Positions 25,085 to 34,079 of a stretch of 64,000 nucleotides of DNA are shown here, piece after piece (within the stretch, counting starts at the first letter, position 1; every line of letters begins with the position of its first letter). This DNA comes from JAVJUV01 sp047314965 (GTDB taxonomy: Bacteria > Pseudomonadota > Alphaproteobacteria > Rhodobacterales > Rhodobacteraceae), in NCBI RefSeq assembly GCF_047314965.1, contig NZ_JBLBVK010000046.1:52499-116498 (forward strand). The letters are read 5' to 3'. The notes beneath the pieces are model-generated. The model worked only from the letters and a program-made list of their open reading frames with translations. It was not told the origin of the DNA and searched no databases. The position numbers and the translations under genes are program-made.

Positions 25085-25878
25085 AACGGGATCGTCCCCG
25101 TCGGCCCACGGTCCAGCCGCGAGATATGGGGGGCCGGCCCTTCGGGAAAGATATGCCGCACAAGCGGGTCGTGGCCCGGCACGATCAGCTCCGGCCGCGA
25201 GGCGAGCCGCTTCAGCGTGGAAAAACCGCGCAGCATGTCCTCGAGATCGACCACGATCGGGAACGGCTTTTGCAGCCACAGGTTCTCGTAGAAATGCGTG
25301 GCGTCCGACGCCAGCACCAGCCAGCCCGCCGAGGTGCGCACGCGCACCGCCTGCAGCCCGCGGGAATGGCCCCCAAGGCAGTGAACGGTGACGCCATCCG
25401 CGATCTCGCCGTCACCCTCATGAAAGACAACCCGGCCCGAATAGACCCGCCTTACCGCTTCGCAGACGTGATCTGCCGTGAACGGCATCCGAAGCGTGTC
25501 GTGGCACATGCAGGGACCGGTAGCATAGGCCATCTCGGCGGCCTGCAGGTGCAGCGTTGCGTTCGGGAAAAGGTGCAACCCGCCCGCGTGATCATAGTGC
25601 AGATGCGTGACGATGACCTCGTCGATGTCCTCTGGCGTCACGCCGAAAGGGGCCAAGGCCGCGCCGGGATCAAGCCGTATGGGCCGGTCACGGCGCGCGC
25701 CTTCTTCGGTGTCGTATCCCGTATCGACGAGGATCAGCCGGTCGCCCTGCCGCAAAAGCCACATGAAATAGTCCATCGGATGCGGCTGGTCGTGATTGTC
25801 ATCGAAAACGAAGCTGTCACCGCGGATGCGGGAATTGCGGTCCGCGTACTTGATCGCGAAAACGTCCCAGTCGCTCAC
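25081..25878 (-). CDS. MBL-fold metallo-hydrolase (N-acyl-homoserine-lactonase-like)
   Basis: The product has 265 residues with the full zinc set of the metallo-beta-lactamase fold: HLHYDHAGG (HxHxDH), a downstream His in LGGHSRG, Asp in LASDATHF and the terminal His in VPGHDP. The arrangement resembles the AiiA-like lactonase branch, but many members cleave other esters or lactones, so the substrate is open. It is convergent with bhcD with the two stop codons overlapping in CTAG, and divergent from the tartrate dehydrogenase-like gene. Confidence 0.82.
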   Translation of the reverse strand: MSDWDVFAIKYADRNSRIRGDSFVFDDNHDQPHPMDYFMWLLRQGDRLILVDTGYDTEEGARRDRPIRLDPGAALAPFGVTPEDIDEVIVTHLHYDHAGGLHLFPNATLHLQAAEMAYATGPCMCHDTLRMPFTADHVCEAVRRVYSGRVVFHEGDGEIADGVTVHCLGGHSRGLQAVRVRTSAGWLVLASDATHFYENLWLQKPFPIVVDLEDMLRGFSTLKRLASRPELIVPGHDPLVRHIFPEGPAPHISRLDRGPTGTIPF

Positions 25879-25961
25879 GTCTCTGTCCTCTCTCGTCGCC
25901 TTGGTTCTCGCAGGAGATACCGCAATTCGCCTCAGTCGGTGCAGATTTCATCAGATGCTTC

Positions 25962-25992
25962 CATTGATGTCGACATTAATGTATGCATTAAT
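25962..25992. promoter_or_regulatory. Overlapping palindromes before the dehydrogenase/MocA/GntR operon, candidate GntR operator
   Basis: The first palindrome is CATTGATG-TCGA-CATTAATG, with one mismatched pair between its arms. The second is ATTAATG-TATG-CATTAAT (25975-25992), perfect. They lie 33-63 bases before the GTG start of an operon whose third gene is a GntR regulator. Autoregulation is an inference. Confidence 0.5.
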
Positions 25993-26024
25993 TGGCGCAA
26001 CAAAAAAGACATCAGGAGTCTCCC

Positions 26025-27119
26025 GTGACCAAAACCTTCGACATCGCCGTCTTTCCCGGAGACGGAATCGGACCGGAAATCATGACGCCGACACTGGAGA
26101 TCCTGTCGGGCCTTTCGAACACTGCAGAAACCTACCGGCTGGCCTGCACCGAGCTGCCAGCGGGCGCCAAAACCTACCAGGAAACCGGCAATGCCCTGCC
26201 CGCCTCCTCGCTGGAGCGCGCGCGCTCCGCCGATGCCATCCTGCTGGCGGCCATGGGCCTTCCAAGCGTGCGATATGCTGATGGCACCGAGATATCCCCC
26301 CAGATCGACCTCAGGTTCGAACTGGACCTCTTTGCCGGGGTCCGACCCGTGTCCATCAGGCCCGGCCAGCCAACTCCGCTTGCTCTCTCCGGCGGGCAAC
26401 GGGTGGATTTCGTCCTGATCCGGGAAAGCACGGAGGGGTTGTTTCACACCCGCGCCAAGGGCGAAGTGACCGAGACCGAAGCCTATGAGACGCTGAAGAT
26501 CACGCGGGCAACCTCGGAAAAGCTGTTCCGTTTCGCCTTCGATCTCGCCGAGCAGCGCAAGGCGGCAGGCATCGGGCCGGGCCGCGTCACCTGTGTCGAC
26601 AAGGCAAACATCTTCCGCGCATTCGCCTTCTTCCGAAAGATCTTCGACGAGGAGGCGGCGCGCCACCCCGGCATCCGGGCGGACCATGCCTATGTGGACG
26701 CCACCGCGCTCTGGATGGTCGAGAAACCCTGGGTCTTCGACGTCATGGTGACCGAAAACATGTTCGGCGATATTCTGTCGGACCTCGGCGCAGGGCTGAT
26801 GGGCGGCCTCGGGATGGCGCCTTCGGCGGATATCGGCGAAAACCACGCGGTATTCCAGCCCTGCCACGGATCGGCGCCCGACATCGCGGGACAGGGCGTG
26901 GCCAATCCGATGGCGATGATCCTCTCGGGCGCCATGATGCTCGACTGGCTGGGCCACAAGCACGATCTGCCCGAGATGATCCACGACGGCCGAAGGCTGA
27001 CCGACGCGGTCGATTCAGTGATCTCGGGGGCCCGCACCCTGACCCGCGACCTGGGCGGCACCTCCTCCACCGGGGAAGCGGCGCATGCTGTCGCGGCGGC
27101 ACTCGGGTCCCGGGCATGA
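26025..27119 (+). CDS. Isocitrate/isopropylmalate dehydrogenase-family protein, tartrate dehydrogenase-like
   Basis: The product is a 364-residue beta-decarboxylating dehydrogenase. GDGIGPEIM opens the fold, VDFVLIRESTEGLF contains the substrate Arg and Glu, VTCVDKANIFRA holds the catalytic Lys, and YVDATALWMVEKP followed by TENMFGDILSDLGAGLMGGL carries the metal Asp residues. HGSAPDIAG is the NAD site. Homologues use 3-isopropylmalate, isocitrate, tartrate or malate; the lack of leu genes nearby argues for a tartrate-like sugar acid. The GTG start at 26025 has AGGAG seven bases upstream. It overlaps the next gene by four bases. Confidence 0.8.
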   Translation: MTKTFDIAVFPGDGIGPEIMTPTLEILSGLSNTAETYRLACTELPAGAKTYQETGNALPASSLERARSADAILLAAMGLPSVRYADGTEISPQIDLRFELDLFAGVRPVSIRPGQPTPLALSGGQRVDFVLIRESTEGLFHTRAKGEVTETEAYETLKITRATSEKLFRFAFDLAEQRKAAGIGPGRVTCVDKANIFRAFAFFRKIFDEEAARHPGIRADHAYVDATALWMVEKPWVFDVMVTENMFGDILSDLGAGLMGGLGMAPSADIGENHAVFQPCHGSAPDIAGQGVANPMAMILSGAMMLDWLGHKHDLPEMIHDGRRLTDAVDSVISGARTLTRDLGGTSSTGEAAHAVAAALGSRA

Positions 27120-28144
27120 CAACCACGATCAAGGTCGCCGGCGTCGGCGCCGGCTATTTCAGCCGGTTCCACTACGGCAGCTGGGCTCGGATCGACCGTG
27201 TCCGCGTCGTCGGCGTGCCCGACCCCGACCTGCCCCGCGCTCTGGCGACGGGGCATCCGGCCTTCGGCGATCTCGTGTCCATGGTCGAAGCCACGCGGCC
27301 CGATCTTCTGGACATCATCGTGCCGCCCGCGGCCCAGGCCAGGGCAATCCGAACCGCGCTGGCGCTCGGGGTGCGGACCTTCATCTGCCAGAAGCCCTTC
27401 TGCATGGACCTCGCCGAAGCCCGCGCCATCACCGCCGAAGTCAACGCGCTTGGCGCCCGACTGATCATCCACGAGAACTTCCGCTTCCAGCCCTGGTACC
27501 GCGCCATGCACCGCGAAATCGAGGATGGCACGATCGGTCATGTGCTGCAGGCCACCTTCCGCCTGCGCCCCGGCGATGGCCAGGGTCCGGACGCCTATCT
27601 CGACCGCCAGCCCTATTTCCAGAAGATGGAGCGCTTTCTGGTGCATGAGACGGGCGTTCACTTTGTCGACATCTTCCGCTTCCTCCTCGGCGATCCGGTG
27701 GCGGTCTATGCTGATCTCCGCCGGATCAACCCGGTCATCGCGGGCGAGGATGCGGGATATGTCCTCTTCGACCATGCGAACGGCGCCCGGGCACTGTTCG
27801 ACGGCAACCGGCACCTCGACCACCGTGCCGACAACCTGCGCCGCACCATGGGCGAGGCTCTGATCGAAGGCACGACGGGCTCCCTGACACTGACCGGTGA
27901 CGGCGCGGTGCATCGGCGCCGTTTCGGCACCGGCGAAAGCCACCTGGTTCTACCTCCCGACCGCTGGGACGGGTTTGGCGGAGACTGCGTCCATGCGCTG
28001 CAGACCCATGTTATCGGGGGGCTCTTGGACCGCGAACCGTTGGAAAACATGGCGTCCGACTACCTCAAGGTCGTCGCCATCGAAGAGGCGATTTACCGAT
28101 CGGCCGCGGAGGGCCGCAAGATCGCACTGGAGACCGCAGCATGA
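27116..28144 (+). CDS. Gfo/Idh/MocA-family oxidoreductase
   Basis: The product has 342 residues. VGAGYFSRFHYGSW is a variant Rossmann motif, CQKPFC replaces the usual CEKP, and the substrate domain has HENFRFQPWYRAMHRE and HETGVHFVDIFRFLLG, where the His and Asp of the family catalytic motif are kept. It would oxidise or reduce a sugar or polyol with NAD(P). It is coupled to both neighbours by four-base overlaps, so it belongs to the same pathway as the tartrate dehydrogenase-like enzyme and is controlled with the GntR gene. The substrate is unknown. Confidence 0.78.
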   Translation: MTTTIKVAGVGAGYFSRFHYGSWARIDRVRVVGVPDPDLPRALATGHPAFGDLVSMVEATRPDLLDIIVPPAAQARAIRTALALGVRTFICQKPFCMDLAEARAITAEVNALGARLIIHENFRFQPWYRAMHREIEDGTIGHVLQATFRLRPGDGQGPDAYLDRQPYFQKMERFLVHETGVHFVDIFRFLLGDPVAVYADLRRINPVIAGEDAGYVLFDHANGARALFDGNRHLDHRADNLRRTMGEALIEGTTGSLTLTGDGAVHRRRFGTGESHLVLPPDRWDGFGGDCVHALQTHVIGGLLDREPLENMASDYLKVVAIEEAIYRSAAEGRKIALETAA

Positions 28145-28806
28145 CGACCACGACCACCAACACCCAACGCGCCGCAGACGAAATGCGCCGGCTGATCTTC
28201 AGCGGCGACCTCGCCGCGGGCTCCGACCACCTGGAAACGGAACTGGCCGAGCGCTTCGGCATGTCGCGCACACCTGTACGCGAAGCGGCACTGATCCTCG
28301 AGGCACAGGGGCTGGTCTCGGTCCGCCCACGCCGGGGTGTGCGCATCCTGCCGGTCTCGCCCGACGACATGGCCGAGATCTACGACGTGCTGACCGAGCT
28401 TGAAAGCCACGCGGCCGGCCGCGCGGCGGCGGCTGGCCATTCCGAGGCAGAGCTATCGGGAATGGCGCGCGCGATCGACGACATGGACGCGGCCGTCGCC
28501 GCACAGAACCGCGAGGCATGGGCCGAGGCCGACGACCGTTTCCATTCCGAACTGGTACGCCTCGGCCGGAACCGCCGGATCGAGACCATCGTGGCCATGA
28601 TGTCAGATCAGGTGCGCCGCGCGCGCTCCCTGACCCTCTACCTGCGCCCCCTGCCCCAGGGCTCGAACGACGATCACCGCGCCGTGCTCGAGGCCATCCG
28701 GAAGGGCTCGGCTTACACGGCCCAAAGCATTCACCGCGCGCACCGGGAGAGGGCGAAGGAGATGCTGATCAGCCTCCTGCGCAGCCACCGGCTGAACCAG
28801 GTCTAG
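28141..28806 (+). CDS. GntR-family (FCD) transcriptional regulator
   Basis: The product has 221 residues. The winged helix RRLIFSGDLAAGSDHLETEL, then FGMSRTPVREAALILEAQG, is followed by the all-helical FCD domain with metal-binding positions in DDRFHSELVRLGRN and HRAVLEAIRKG. It is the last gene of a three-gene operon with palindromes at its promoter, so it probably controls that operon in response to a carboxylate or sugar-acid ligand. Its stop shares a CTAG with the convergent TRAP permease gene. Confidence 0.85.
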   Translation: MTTTTTNTQRAADEMRRLIFSGDLAAGSDHLETELAERFGMSRTPVREAALILEAQGLVSVRPRRGVRILPVSPDDMAEIYDVLTELESHAAGRAAAAGHSEAELSGMARAIDDMDAAVAAQNREAWAEADDRFHSELVRLGRNRRIETIVAMMSDQVRRARSLTLYLRPLPQGSNDDHRAVLEAIRKGSAYTAQSIHRAHRERAKEMLISLLRSHRLNQV

Positions 28807-30107
28807 TTGATCATCGTGGTCGGCAGGTAAAGGGCGATCTGCGGGAAGGCGATCAGGATCGCCAGCGTCACGATCATCATCAGCCAGAACGGCACCACGC
28901 CCCGGAAGATATCTGCCAGAGGCACCTTGGGCGCGACGGATTTCACGATGAACACGTTCAGCCCGACAGGCGGCGAGATCAGCCCCATCTCCAGCGCCAG
29001 CACGACCAACACCCCGAACCAGATCGGGTCGATGCCCATCTCCAGAATGATCGGGAAGAAGATCGGCAGCGTCAGCACCAGCATGGCGAAGCCTTCGAGG
29101 AAGCAGCCCAGCACGATGTAGATCACGAGGATCATCACCAGAACACCGGTCGGCGACAACTCCAGCGCATTTATGAAATCGCCCACAACCGACGGGATAT
29201 GGCTCAGCGCCATAAAAGGGTTGATCATGTGGGCAGCGATCAGGATCAGCATCACCGTCGCGGTGGTGACGACCGAATCCTTCGCCGAAATCCAAAGCGC
29301 CCGCAGCGACAGCGTCCGCATCACCAGCCCGATCAGGATCACCGCCGCCGCGCCCACTGCCGCCGCCTCGACGGGCGAGAACAGGCCGCCGTAGATGCCC
29401 CCGATGGTCAGGACGATGATACCCACGATGGGCCCCGCCCCTGCCAGTGCCGCAAGCTTCTGTGATACCGACGTCTTGGGCCCGGCCGGCCCGTATTCCG
29501 GCCGAAACCAGCAAAGTACGGTCACCGCAAGAACGAACAGGGACAACAGCAGGATGCCCGGGAAGACCCCGGCAAGGAATAGGCGCCCGATCGACTGCTC
29601 GGTCAGGATCGCGTAGATCACGAACCCCGTCGATGGCGGGATCAGGATGCCCAGCGTGCCTCCGGCGGCCACGACCCCGGTCGAAAGGCGGGAGTCGTAA
29701 TTGAACCGGTCCATCTGCGCCAAAGCAACCTTGCCCATGGTCAGCGCCGAGGCGACGGAGGATCCCGACAGGGCGGCAAAGCCCCCGCATCCGATGACGG
29801 TGGCCGACGCCAACCCGCCCTTCAGCGAGCCGATGACGGCATAAGCCGCGTCATAAAGCTGACGGCTCATCCCGGTCGCCGACGCTACGTTACCCATGAG
29901 GATGAACAAGGGGATCACGACCAGTTCGGGCGAAGACGCCAGGGTGAAGGACTCGGACGCCAGCAGGCTGATCGCGGCATTCGTGCCGTTCAGCGCCGCA
30001 ATTCCGAAGAACCCGACCACGAACATGGCGAAGGCGACGGGAATCCGCAGCACGAGCAGGAAGAAAAGCGCGGCAATGCCGATTAGACCGATGGCTGTTC
30101 CGGACAT
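28803..30107 (-). CDS. dctM: TRAP transporter large permease (DctM type)
   Basis: The product is a very hydrophobic 434-residue protein with about 12 membrane helices. Family features include LRIPVAFAMFVVGFFGIAAL near the N-terminus, GNVASATGMSRQLYDAAYA, the GGFAALSGSSVASALTMGKV loop, and GILIPPSTGFVIYAILTEQS. It is the Na+-coupled channel subunit for uptake of a carboxylate delivered by the DctP protein. The start follows the dctQ stop by two bases. The set dctPQM is transcribed after a LigM-like O-demethylase gene, suggesting a methoxylated or other aromatic or carboxylate substrate. Confidence 0.9.
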   Translation of the reverse strand: MSGTAIGLIGIAALFFLLVLRIPVAFAMFVVGFFGIAALNGTNAAISLLASESFTLASSPELVVIPLFILMGNVASATGMSRQLYDAAYAVIGSLKGGLASATVIGCGGFAALSGSSVASALTMGKVALAQMDRFNYDSRLSTGVVAAGGTLGILIPPSTGFVIYAILTEQSIGRLFLAGVFPGILLLSLFVLAVTVLCWFRPEYGPAGPKTSVSQKLAALAGAGPIVGIIVLTIGGIYGGLFSPVEAAAVGAAAVILIGLVMRTLSLRALWISAKDSVVTTATVMLILIAAHMINPFMALSHIPSVVGDFINALELSPTGVLVMILVIYIVLGCFLEGFAMLVLTLPIFFPIILEMGIDPIWFGVLVVLALEMGLISPPVGLNVFIVKSVAPKVPLADIFRGVVPFWLMMIVTLAILIAFPQIALYLPTTMIN

Positions 30108-30109
30108 GA

Positions 30110-30607
30110 TCAGGCAGGTTCCTTCCGGATATCGCGCCCCGACACCGCCAGTTCCAGCGCGCGCAGCAGCATGCCCAGCGCCGTCATGACCGCCAGCGCG
30201 ACAAGCGCCCAGCGGAACCAGTCGATCGGCAGGCCGAGAAGATTGGTCTTGGAACTGATCCCGAACCGCATATTCAGCATGACCACGCTGGAAACGGCCC
30301 AGGCGAGACCGAAGAAGATGATCGCTCCAACGAGCGCCGACACGATATCGATCAGCCGGTTCAGAGCCGCCGGGTAATACCGCTCGAAGATGTCCACGGC
30401 AATGTGCCCGCCGTTGCGGTCACACAGCGCCATGGCTCCGAAGACAAGGATGACCATCGTCATCGTGATCAGGTCCTGGCTGCCGTAAAGCGGCTTGCCC
30501 ATGGCCCGGCCGATCACGTCGACCAGAATGACGACGACCTCGACCAAGAGGCCGAGGGCACCGATAGTCGTGGACAGGCCAATCAGCCTGTCCGCCCATT
30601 TTCGCAT
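30110..30607 (-). CDS. dctQ: TRAP transporter small permease (DctQ type)
   Basis: The product has 165 residues and four predicted membrane helices (GALGLLVEVVVILVDVIGRA, TMTMVILVFGAMALC, VSALVGAIIFFGLAWAV, FRWALVALAVMTALGMLL). The HIAVDIF segment after helix two is typical of DctQ. It pairs with the large permease. The start at 30607 (MRKWADRL) gives the normal positive N-terminus but lacks a strong ribosome site; a longer open reading to 30670 would run into dctP. Confidence 0.87.
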   Translation of the reverse strand: MRKWADRLIGLSTTIGALGLLVEVVVILVDVIGRAMGKPLYGSQDLITMTMVILVFGAMALCDRNGGHIAVDIFERYYPAALNRLIDIVSALVGAIIFFGLAWAVSSVVMLNMRFGISSKTNLLGLPIDWFRWALVALAVMTALGMLLRALELAVSGRDIRKEPA

Positions 30608-30620
30608 GAAAAGCAATGCG

Positions 30621-31592
30621 TTACTTCTGCATCGCCGCCAGCGCGGCCTCACCGCCGACAGAGGCGACATAAGACTCGGTCACAGGCATGACCAGCGCCG
30701 CAAAGGCCGCGGCCTCTTCTGCAGTCAGATCGACGAAGGTGTTCTTCGCGTCCCCGCGCGCGCGGGCAACCCCAGCCTCGCCCGTGGCGTTCCATGCCGT
30801 TTCGGCGCTCGTCGAGACGCCGCGACCGATCGCACCGTCCACAACGGCCTTGGCCTCGGCGGACAGCGCCCCGTAGGAGCCCTGGCCCATCACAGCGAAG
30901 AAGGCCAGGCGACCCAGCGGCGCACCGATGGTGAAGCTGTTGGCAACTTCGTCCAGTTTGAAATCGTCCAGCGTCGACGAACCGGTGAACACACCGTCGA
31001 TCAGGCCGGTTTCAAGCGCGTTGTAGACCTGGTTGATCGGCATCTGCACGGGCGTCGCGCCCAGCGCGGTCGCCACTTCTGCCGCCGTCGCACCAGCCAC
31101 GCGGATCTTCAGGCCCTGAAGATCGGCCGGAGTGCGGATGACCTTGTCGCGCATGATCATGATGTTCGGCTCCGAGGTCCAGAGCGCCACCGGGACCGTT
31201 CCCGGGAACTCGCCCTTGATCTCGTCCATCGCATCCCAAAGCGCGTCGCAGCCGCATTTTCCGTCCGGCACCACGCCCGGCATTTCCACGATCATCGTCT
31301 TCTGGAACTGCGACGAGGTATAACCCGGCAGGCCCCAGGTCATGTCTGCAACACCCTGAACGGCGCGCACGTACTGCTCGACCGGGCCTGCGCCCAGTTC
31401 ACCGCCGTGATACCCGCGCACCGTGACGCTGCCACCCGACGCCGCGGACATATCCGCGTTCAGTTTCTCGATCACGCTGGCGTTCACCGTGTGGAATGGC
31501 GGCGTGAAATTGGCGAATTTCAGCTCCTGCGCGCCCGCCACAGACGCAGCCACGGCCATGCCCGCAGCGAAGGCGATTGATGCAAGTTTCAT
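30621..31592 (-). CDS. dctP: TRAP transporter substrate-binding protein (DctP type)
   Basis: The product has 323 residues with a signal peptide (MKLASIAFAAGMAVAASVAG, cleavage near AGA-Q). It follows the DctP fold: an ELKFANFTPPFHTVNASVIE start, an LGAGPVEQYVRAVQGVADMT lobe, and the ligand-Arg region LQGLKIRVAGATAAEV. The periplasmic protein chooses the substrate for dctQM. A CGGCDAL segment and Cys residues near the centre (KCGCDALWD) are unusual for this family. GGAGGAAACC precedes ATG 31592. A 119-base gap separates it from the O-demethylase gene. Confidence 0.9.
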   Translation of the reverse strand: MKLASIAFAAGMAVAASVAGAQELKFANFTPPFHTVNASVIEKLNADMSAASGGSVTVRGYHGGELGAGPVEQYVRAVQGVADMTWGLPGYTSSQFQKTMIVEMPGVVPDGKCGCDALWDAMDEIKGEFPGTVPVALWTSEPNIMIMRDKVIRTPADLQGLKIRVAGATAAEVATALGATPVQMPINQVYNALETGLIDGVFTGSSTLDDFKLDEVANSFTIGAPLGRLAFFAVMGQGSYGALSAEAKAVVDGAIGRGVSTSAETAWNATGEAGVARARGDAKNTFVDLTAEEAAAFAALVMPVTESYVASVGGEAALAAMQK

Positions 31593-31711
31593 TGGTTTCC
31601 TCCCGATTGTATCGCCAAAGTCCTGATCGACCTTTCGGCGATTTGACAGCAGTCTATTGAGCGAAACCGGCGGAGGCCATTCATTTTCCTCCGCCGGGAC
31701 ATAAGTTTTGA

Positions 31712-33121
31712 CTATTCGGCGCTCTTCGTCCGCCAGCTGCCTTCGGCATAGCCCTCGCGGACTTCGCTGGCATAAGGCGTCGGCGAAACGCGCACCCGGA
31801 TCTCGGCCTGACGATGCTTTTCGGCCGAGGTCTTCTCGGTCTCGTCGGACTCGCCCCAGCGCAGGGTCAGCACGTCGCCGACCTCGACGCTCTGATGGAC
31901 GACGCCCAGCGACAGAAGACGCCGTTCGTTGTAGCTGTAGCCGTTGAACATGCTCATGCCGACCATCTTGTCGCCATGCATGACCATGTCTGCCGAAGAC
32001 GAGGCGTAGTTCGGCTGCGGGAAGTCGATCCACTTGTAGGGGGTACCCTCTTCGAAGGCCGAGGCGATGACCTTCAGCACATCCTCCGGGTTCCACTCGA
32101 AGGTGACTTTCTTGCGGTTCGAAGCGCTGCCCTTCATCGCGGCAAGTGCCTCCTTGCCGATGAAGTCATCCTTCTTCCAGCCGATATAGAAGCCATAGCC
32201 AAGCTCGAACGGGTTGACGTAATAGTCCTCGATATTGTCCGAGATGAAGCTGCCGCCGATCGCGCCCGCGGCTTCGTACATGTCGGCACCCAGCCAGTCG
32301 CGATAGTCGGCCAGCATGCCGTCGCCGGTATAGATGCCCGGCAGCGGAGACGGGATCCAACCCGATTCCAGCGTGTTCGTTGAATAGGCCCGGCTCCCGC
32401 ACTGGACGAGCCGGACACCGGCATCGCGCGCGGCCTGAAGAATGGTCGAGTGAATGTAGTCCTTGTCCTTGTAGGGACCCCAGACTTCCAGACCCGGCGC
32501 GCCGGACATGCCGTGACGAAGCGCCTGCACCTTCTTGGAACCGATATTGATCCAGTCGACATGGAAGAACGGAATATCCGGGATCGGGCCGCCGTTCATC
32601 TTCTCGAAGATTTTCGGAGCGTCGGGCCCCTGGATCTGGAACCGGTAATGCTCGCGCAGAACGCGCTCACCCTCGGGACGGCTCGGCGAGCGCGGGTCAT
32701 AGCGCAGACGCACGTTCCACTTGCCCCAAGCGGCAGCGAACATCAGCCAGTTCGAGGTCGGCGCACGGCCCACGAGAATATACTTGTCCTCGCGCTCACG
32801 GAAGATGATGTGGTCGCCGATCACATGGCCGTTGGGCGTGACCGGAACGAAATGCTTGGCGCGGTTCAGATCGAAATTAGCAAAGCTGTTGATCCCGTGA
32901 TGCGACAGGAACTCGGTCGCCTGGGGGCCCTCGACGATCAGCTCGTCCATGTGGTGCGACTGATCGAACAGAACCGCTGTATGCCGCCAGGCCTCCTGCT
33001 CGACGCGCCAGTTCTCGAATTCCGGCGTCACGACCGGGTAGACATACATCCCGATCTTCGAGTTGCGCAGCATCTCGACCGGGTTTCTGTGTTTCGCCAT
33101 CACGTCTGTAAGGCTCGGCAT
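31712..33121 (-). CDS. LigM/DesA-like tetrahydrofolate-dependent aryl O-demethylase (GcvT family)
   Basis: The product has 469 residues, against 471 for LigM of Sphingobium as I recall it. The match is clear along the chain: VYPVVTPEFENWRVEQEAW, HHMDELIVEGP, GINSFANFDLNRAK, FVPVTPNGHVIGD and CGSRAYSTNTLESGWIPSPL. Tyr246 of RAYSTN aligns with the catalytic Tyr247 of LigM. LigM moves a methyl group from vanillate or 3-O-methylgallate to tetrahydrofolate. It is too long and too different for DMSP demethylase DmdA. Its operon (GntR, this gene, dctPQM) suggests import and demethylation of a methoxylated carboxylate; the true substrate is not shown. ATG 33121 is preferred, with AAGGA just upstream; MKEM at 33130 is an alternative. 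Confidence 0.8.
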   Translation of the reverse strand: MPSLTDVMAKHRNPVEMLRNSKIGMYVYPVVTPEFENWRVEQEAWRHTAVLFDQSHHMDELIVEGPQATEFLSHHGINSFANFDLNRAKHFVPVTPNGHVIGDHIIFREREDKYILVGRAPTSNWLMFAAAWGKWNVRLRYDPRSPSRPEGERVLREHYRFQIQGPDAPKIFEKMNGGPIPDIPFFHVDWINIGSKKVQALRHGMSGAPGLEVWGPYKDKDYIHSTILQAARDAGVRLVQCGSRAYSTNTLESGWIPSPLPGIYTGDGMLADYRDWLGADMYEAAGAIGGSFISDNIEDYYVNPFELGYGFYIGWKKDDFIGKEALAAMKGSASNRKKVTFEWNPEDVLKVIASAFEEGTPYKWIDFPQPNYASSSADMVMHGDKMVGMSMFNGYSYNERRLLSLGVVHQSVEVGDVLTLRWGESDETEKTSAEKHRQAEIRVRVSPTPYASEVREGYAEGSWRTKSAE

Positions 33122-33143
33122 TTCCTTCATCTCCTCCTGAGGT

Positions 33144-33878
33144 TCAATCCGTCTCGACAAGGGCGAGCCCGGGCAGACGGCCCGCGAAACTCGCCTTCTT
33201 CTTCATCACGTATTCAAGATTGCGCCGCGCCAGACGCGCGTGCTCGCGCGCCAGCCCCTCGGCCCGCGCGCCTTCCCGGCGAACGATCGCGTCCAGAATG
33301 GCGCGGTGCTGCGACTGGGCAAGCGTCAGCGAGGCCTGGAAGTCCGGGATCAGTTCCTGCTCCTTCAGGAACGCCGAAGGCGAGGCAAGCGGCAACCGGC
33401 TGGCGCGGGCGACCTCGCGGCGCACCGTCGCGCTGCCCGACAGTTCGGCCAACACCTCGTGAAACCGTGCGTTCAGCGAGACATACGCCTCGAAATCGAT
33501 TCCGCCCGGCACCGACAAGGCGTCGTCGATCCGATCGAGGAGACTCCCGGCAAGCCGAACCCCCTCGGGCGACGCGCCCCGCTCGGCCGCGATCCGTGCA
33601 GCCGTTCCCTCGATCACGCCGCGGAACTCGATGGCATCCTCGATATCCTCGATGCTGAACCGCGCGACCCGGCATCCGCCGGTCTCGATCCGCTCGAGCA
33701 GGCCCTCGCCCACGAGATGGTCCATCGCCTGCCGAAGCGGCGTGCGGGAGATGCCCAAACGCTCCGACAGGGCCACTTCCGGAAGGCGTTTGCTGGTCTC
33801 GAACTCGCCGCTCAGGACAAGCGAGCGAAGACCCATCAGGGCCTTGTCGAACTTCGACAAGTTTCGCGACGTCGCCAT
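33144..33878 (-). CDS. GntR-family (FCD) transcriptional regulator
   Basis: The product has 244 residues: a winged helix (GLRSLVLSGEFETSKRLPEV, SERLGISRTPLRQAMDHLVG) and an FCD domain (DIEDAIEFRGVIEGTAARIA, LNARFHEVLAELSG, SQHRAILDAIVRRE). It heads an apparent operon with the LigM-like demethylase and dctPQM, 22 bases before the demethylase, and probably senses their substrate. The promoter region carries CTGTATACAA (33935-33944), which fits the TNGTATACNA type of FCD-regulator site. Confidence 0.85.
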   Translation of the reverse strand: MATSRNLSKFDKALMGLRSLVLSGEFETSKRLPEVALSERLGISRTPLRQAMDHLVGEGLLERIETGGCRVARFSIEDIEDAIEFRGVIEGTAARIAAERGASPEGVRLAGSLLDRIDDALSVPGGIDFEAYVSLNARFHEVLAELSGSATVRREVARASRLPLASPSAFLKEQELIPDFQASLTLAQSQHRAILDAIVRREGARAEGLAREHARLARRNLEYVMKKKASFAGRLPGLALVETD

Positions 33879-33934
33879 GCAACCTCCCGTTTGATGCGAT
33901 TCTTTATGGCACCAAGATTGTCGCAGGATCTATT

Positions 33935-33995
33935 CTGTATACAATTTTAAGTCAAATGGAGATATATTCGACAAAAATGATCGATATTGCATACA
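33935..33995. promoter_or_regulatory. GTATAC-centred sites in the GntR/kinase spacer
   Basis: CTGTATACAA lies at 33935-33944 with a GTATAC core. A related ATTGCATACA lies at about 33986-33995. Both resemble FCD-type GntR operators and sit between the divergent GntR and P-loop kinase genes. Confidence 0.45.
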
Positions 33996-34079
33996 TTTCC
34001 GAGATGGTACGTCCAACTCCCCGGTTGCCCGCATCGCCCTGAACGTTCAAAAAGGCGTCCAGAAGAAACGGGCGGACAG

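Noticed and set aside
26025..27119. 3-isopropylmalate dehydrogenase (leuB)
   Set aside because: No leucine genes are nearby, and the operon contains a sugar-type dehydrogenase and a GntR regulator; the motifs do not separate the substrates clearly.
31712..33121. DMSP demethylase DmdA as the identity of the GcvT-family gene
   Set aside because: The length (469 residues) and the RAYSTNTLESGWIPSP motif match LigM-type O-demethylases rather than the shorter DmdA.
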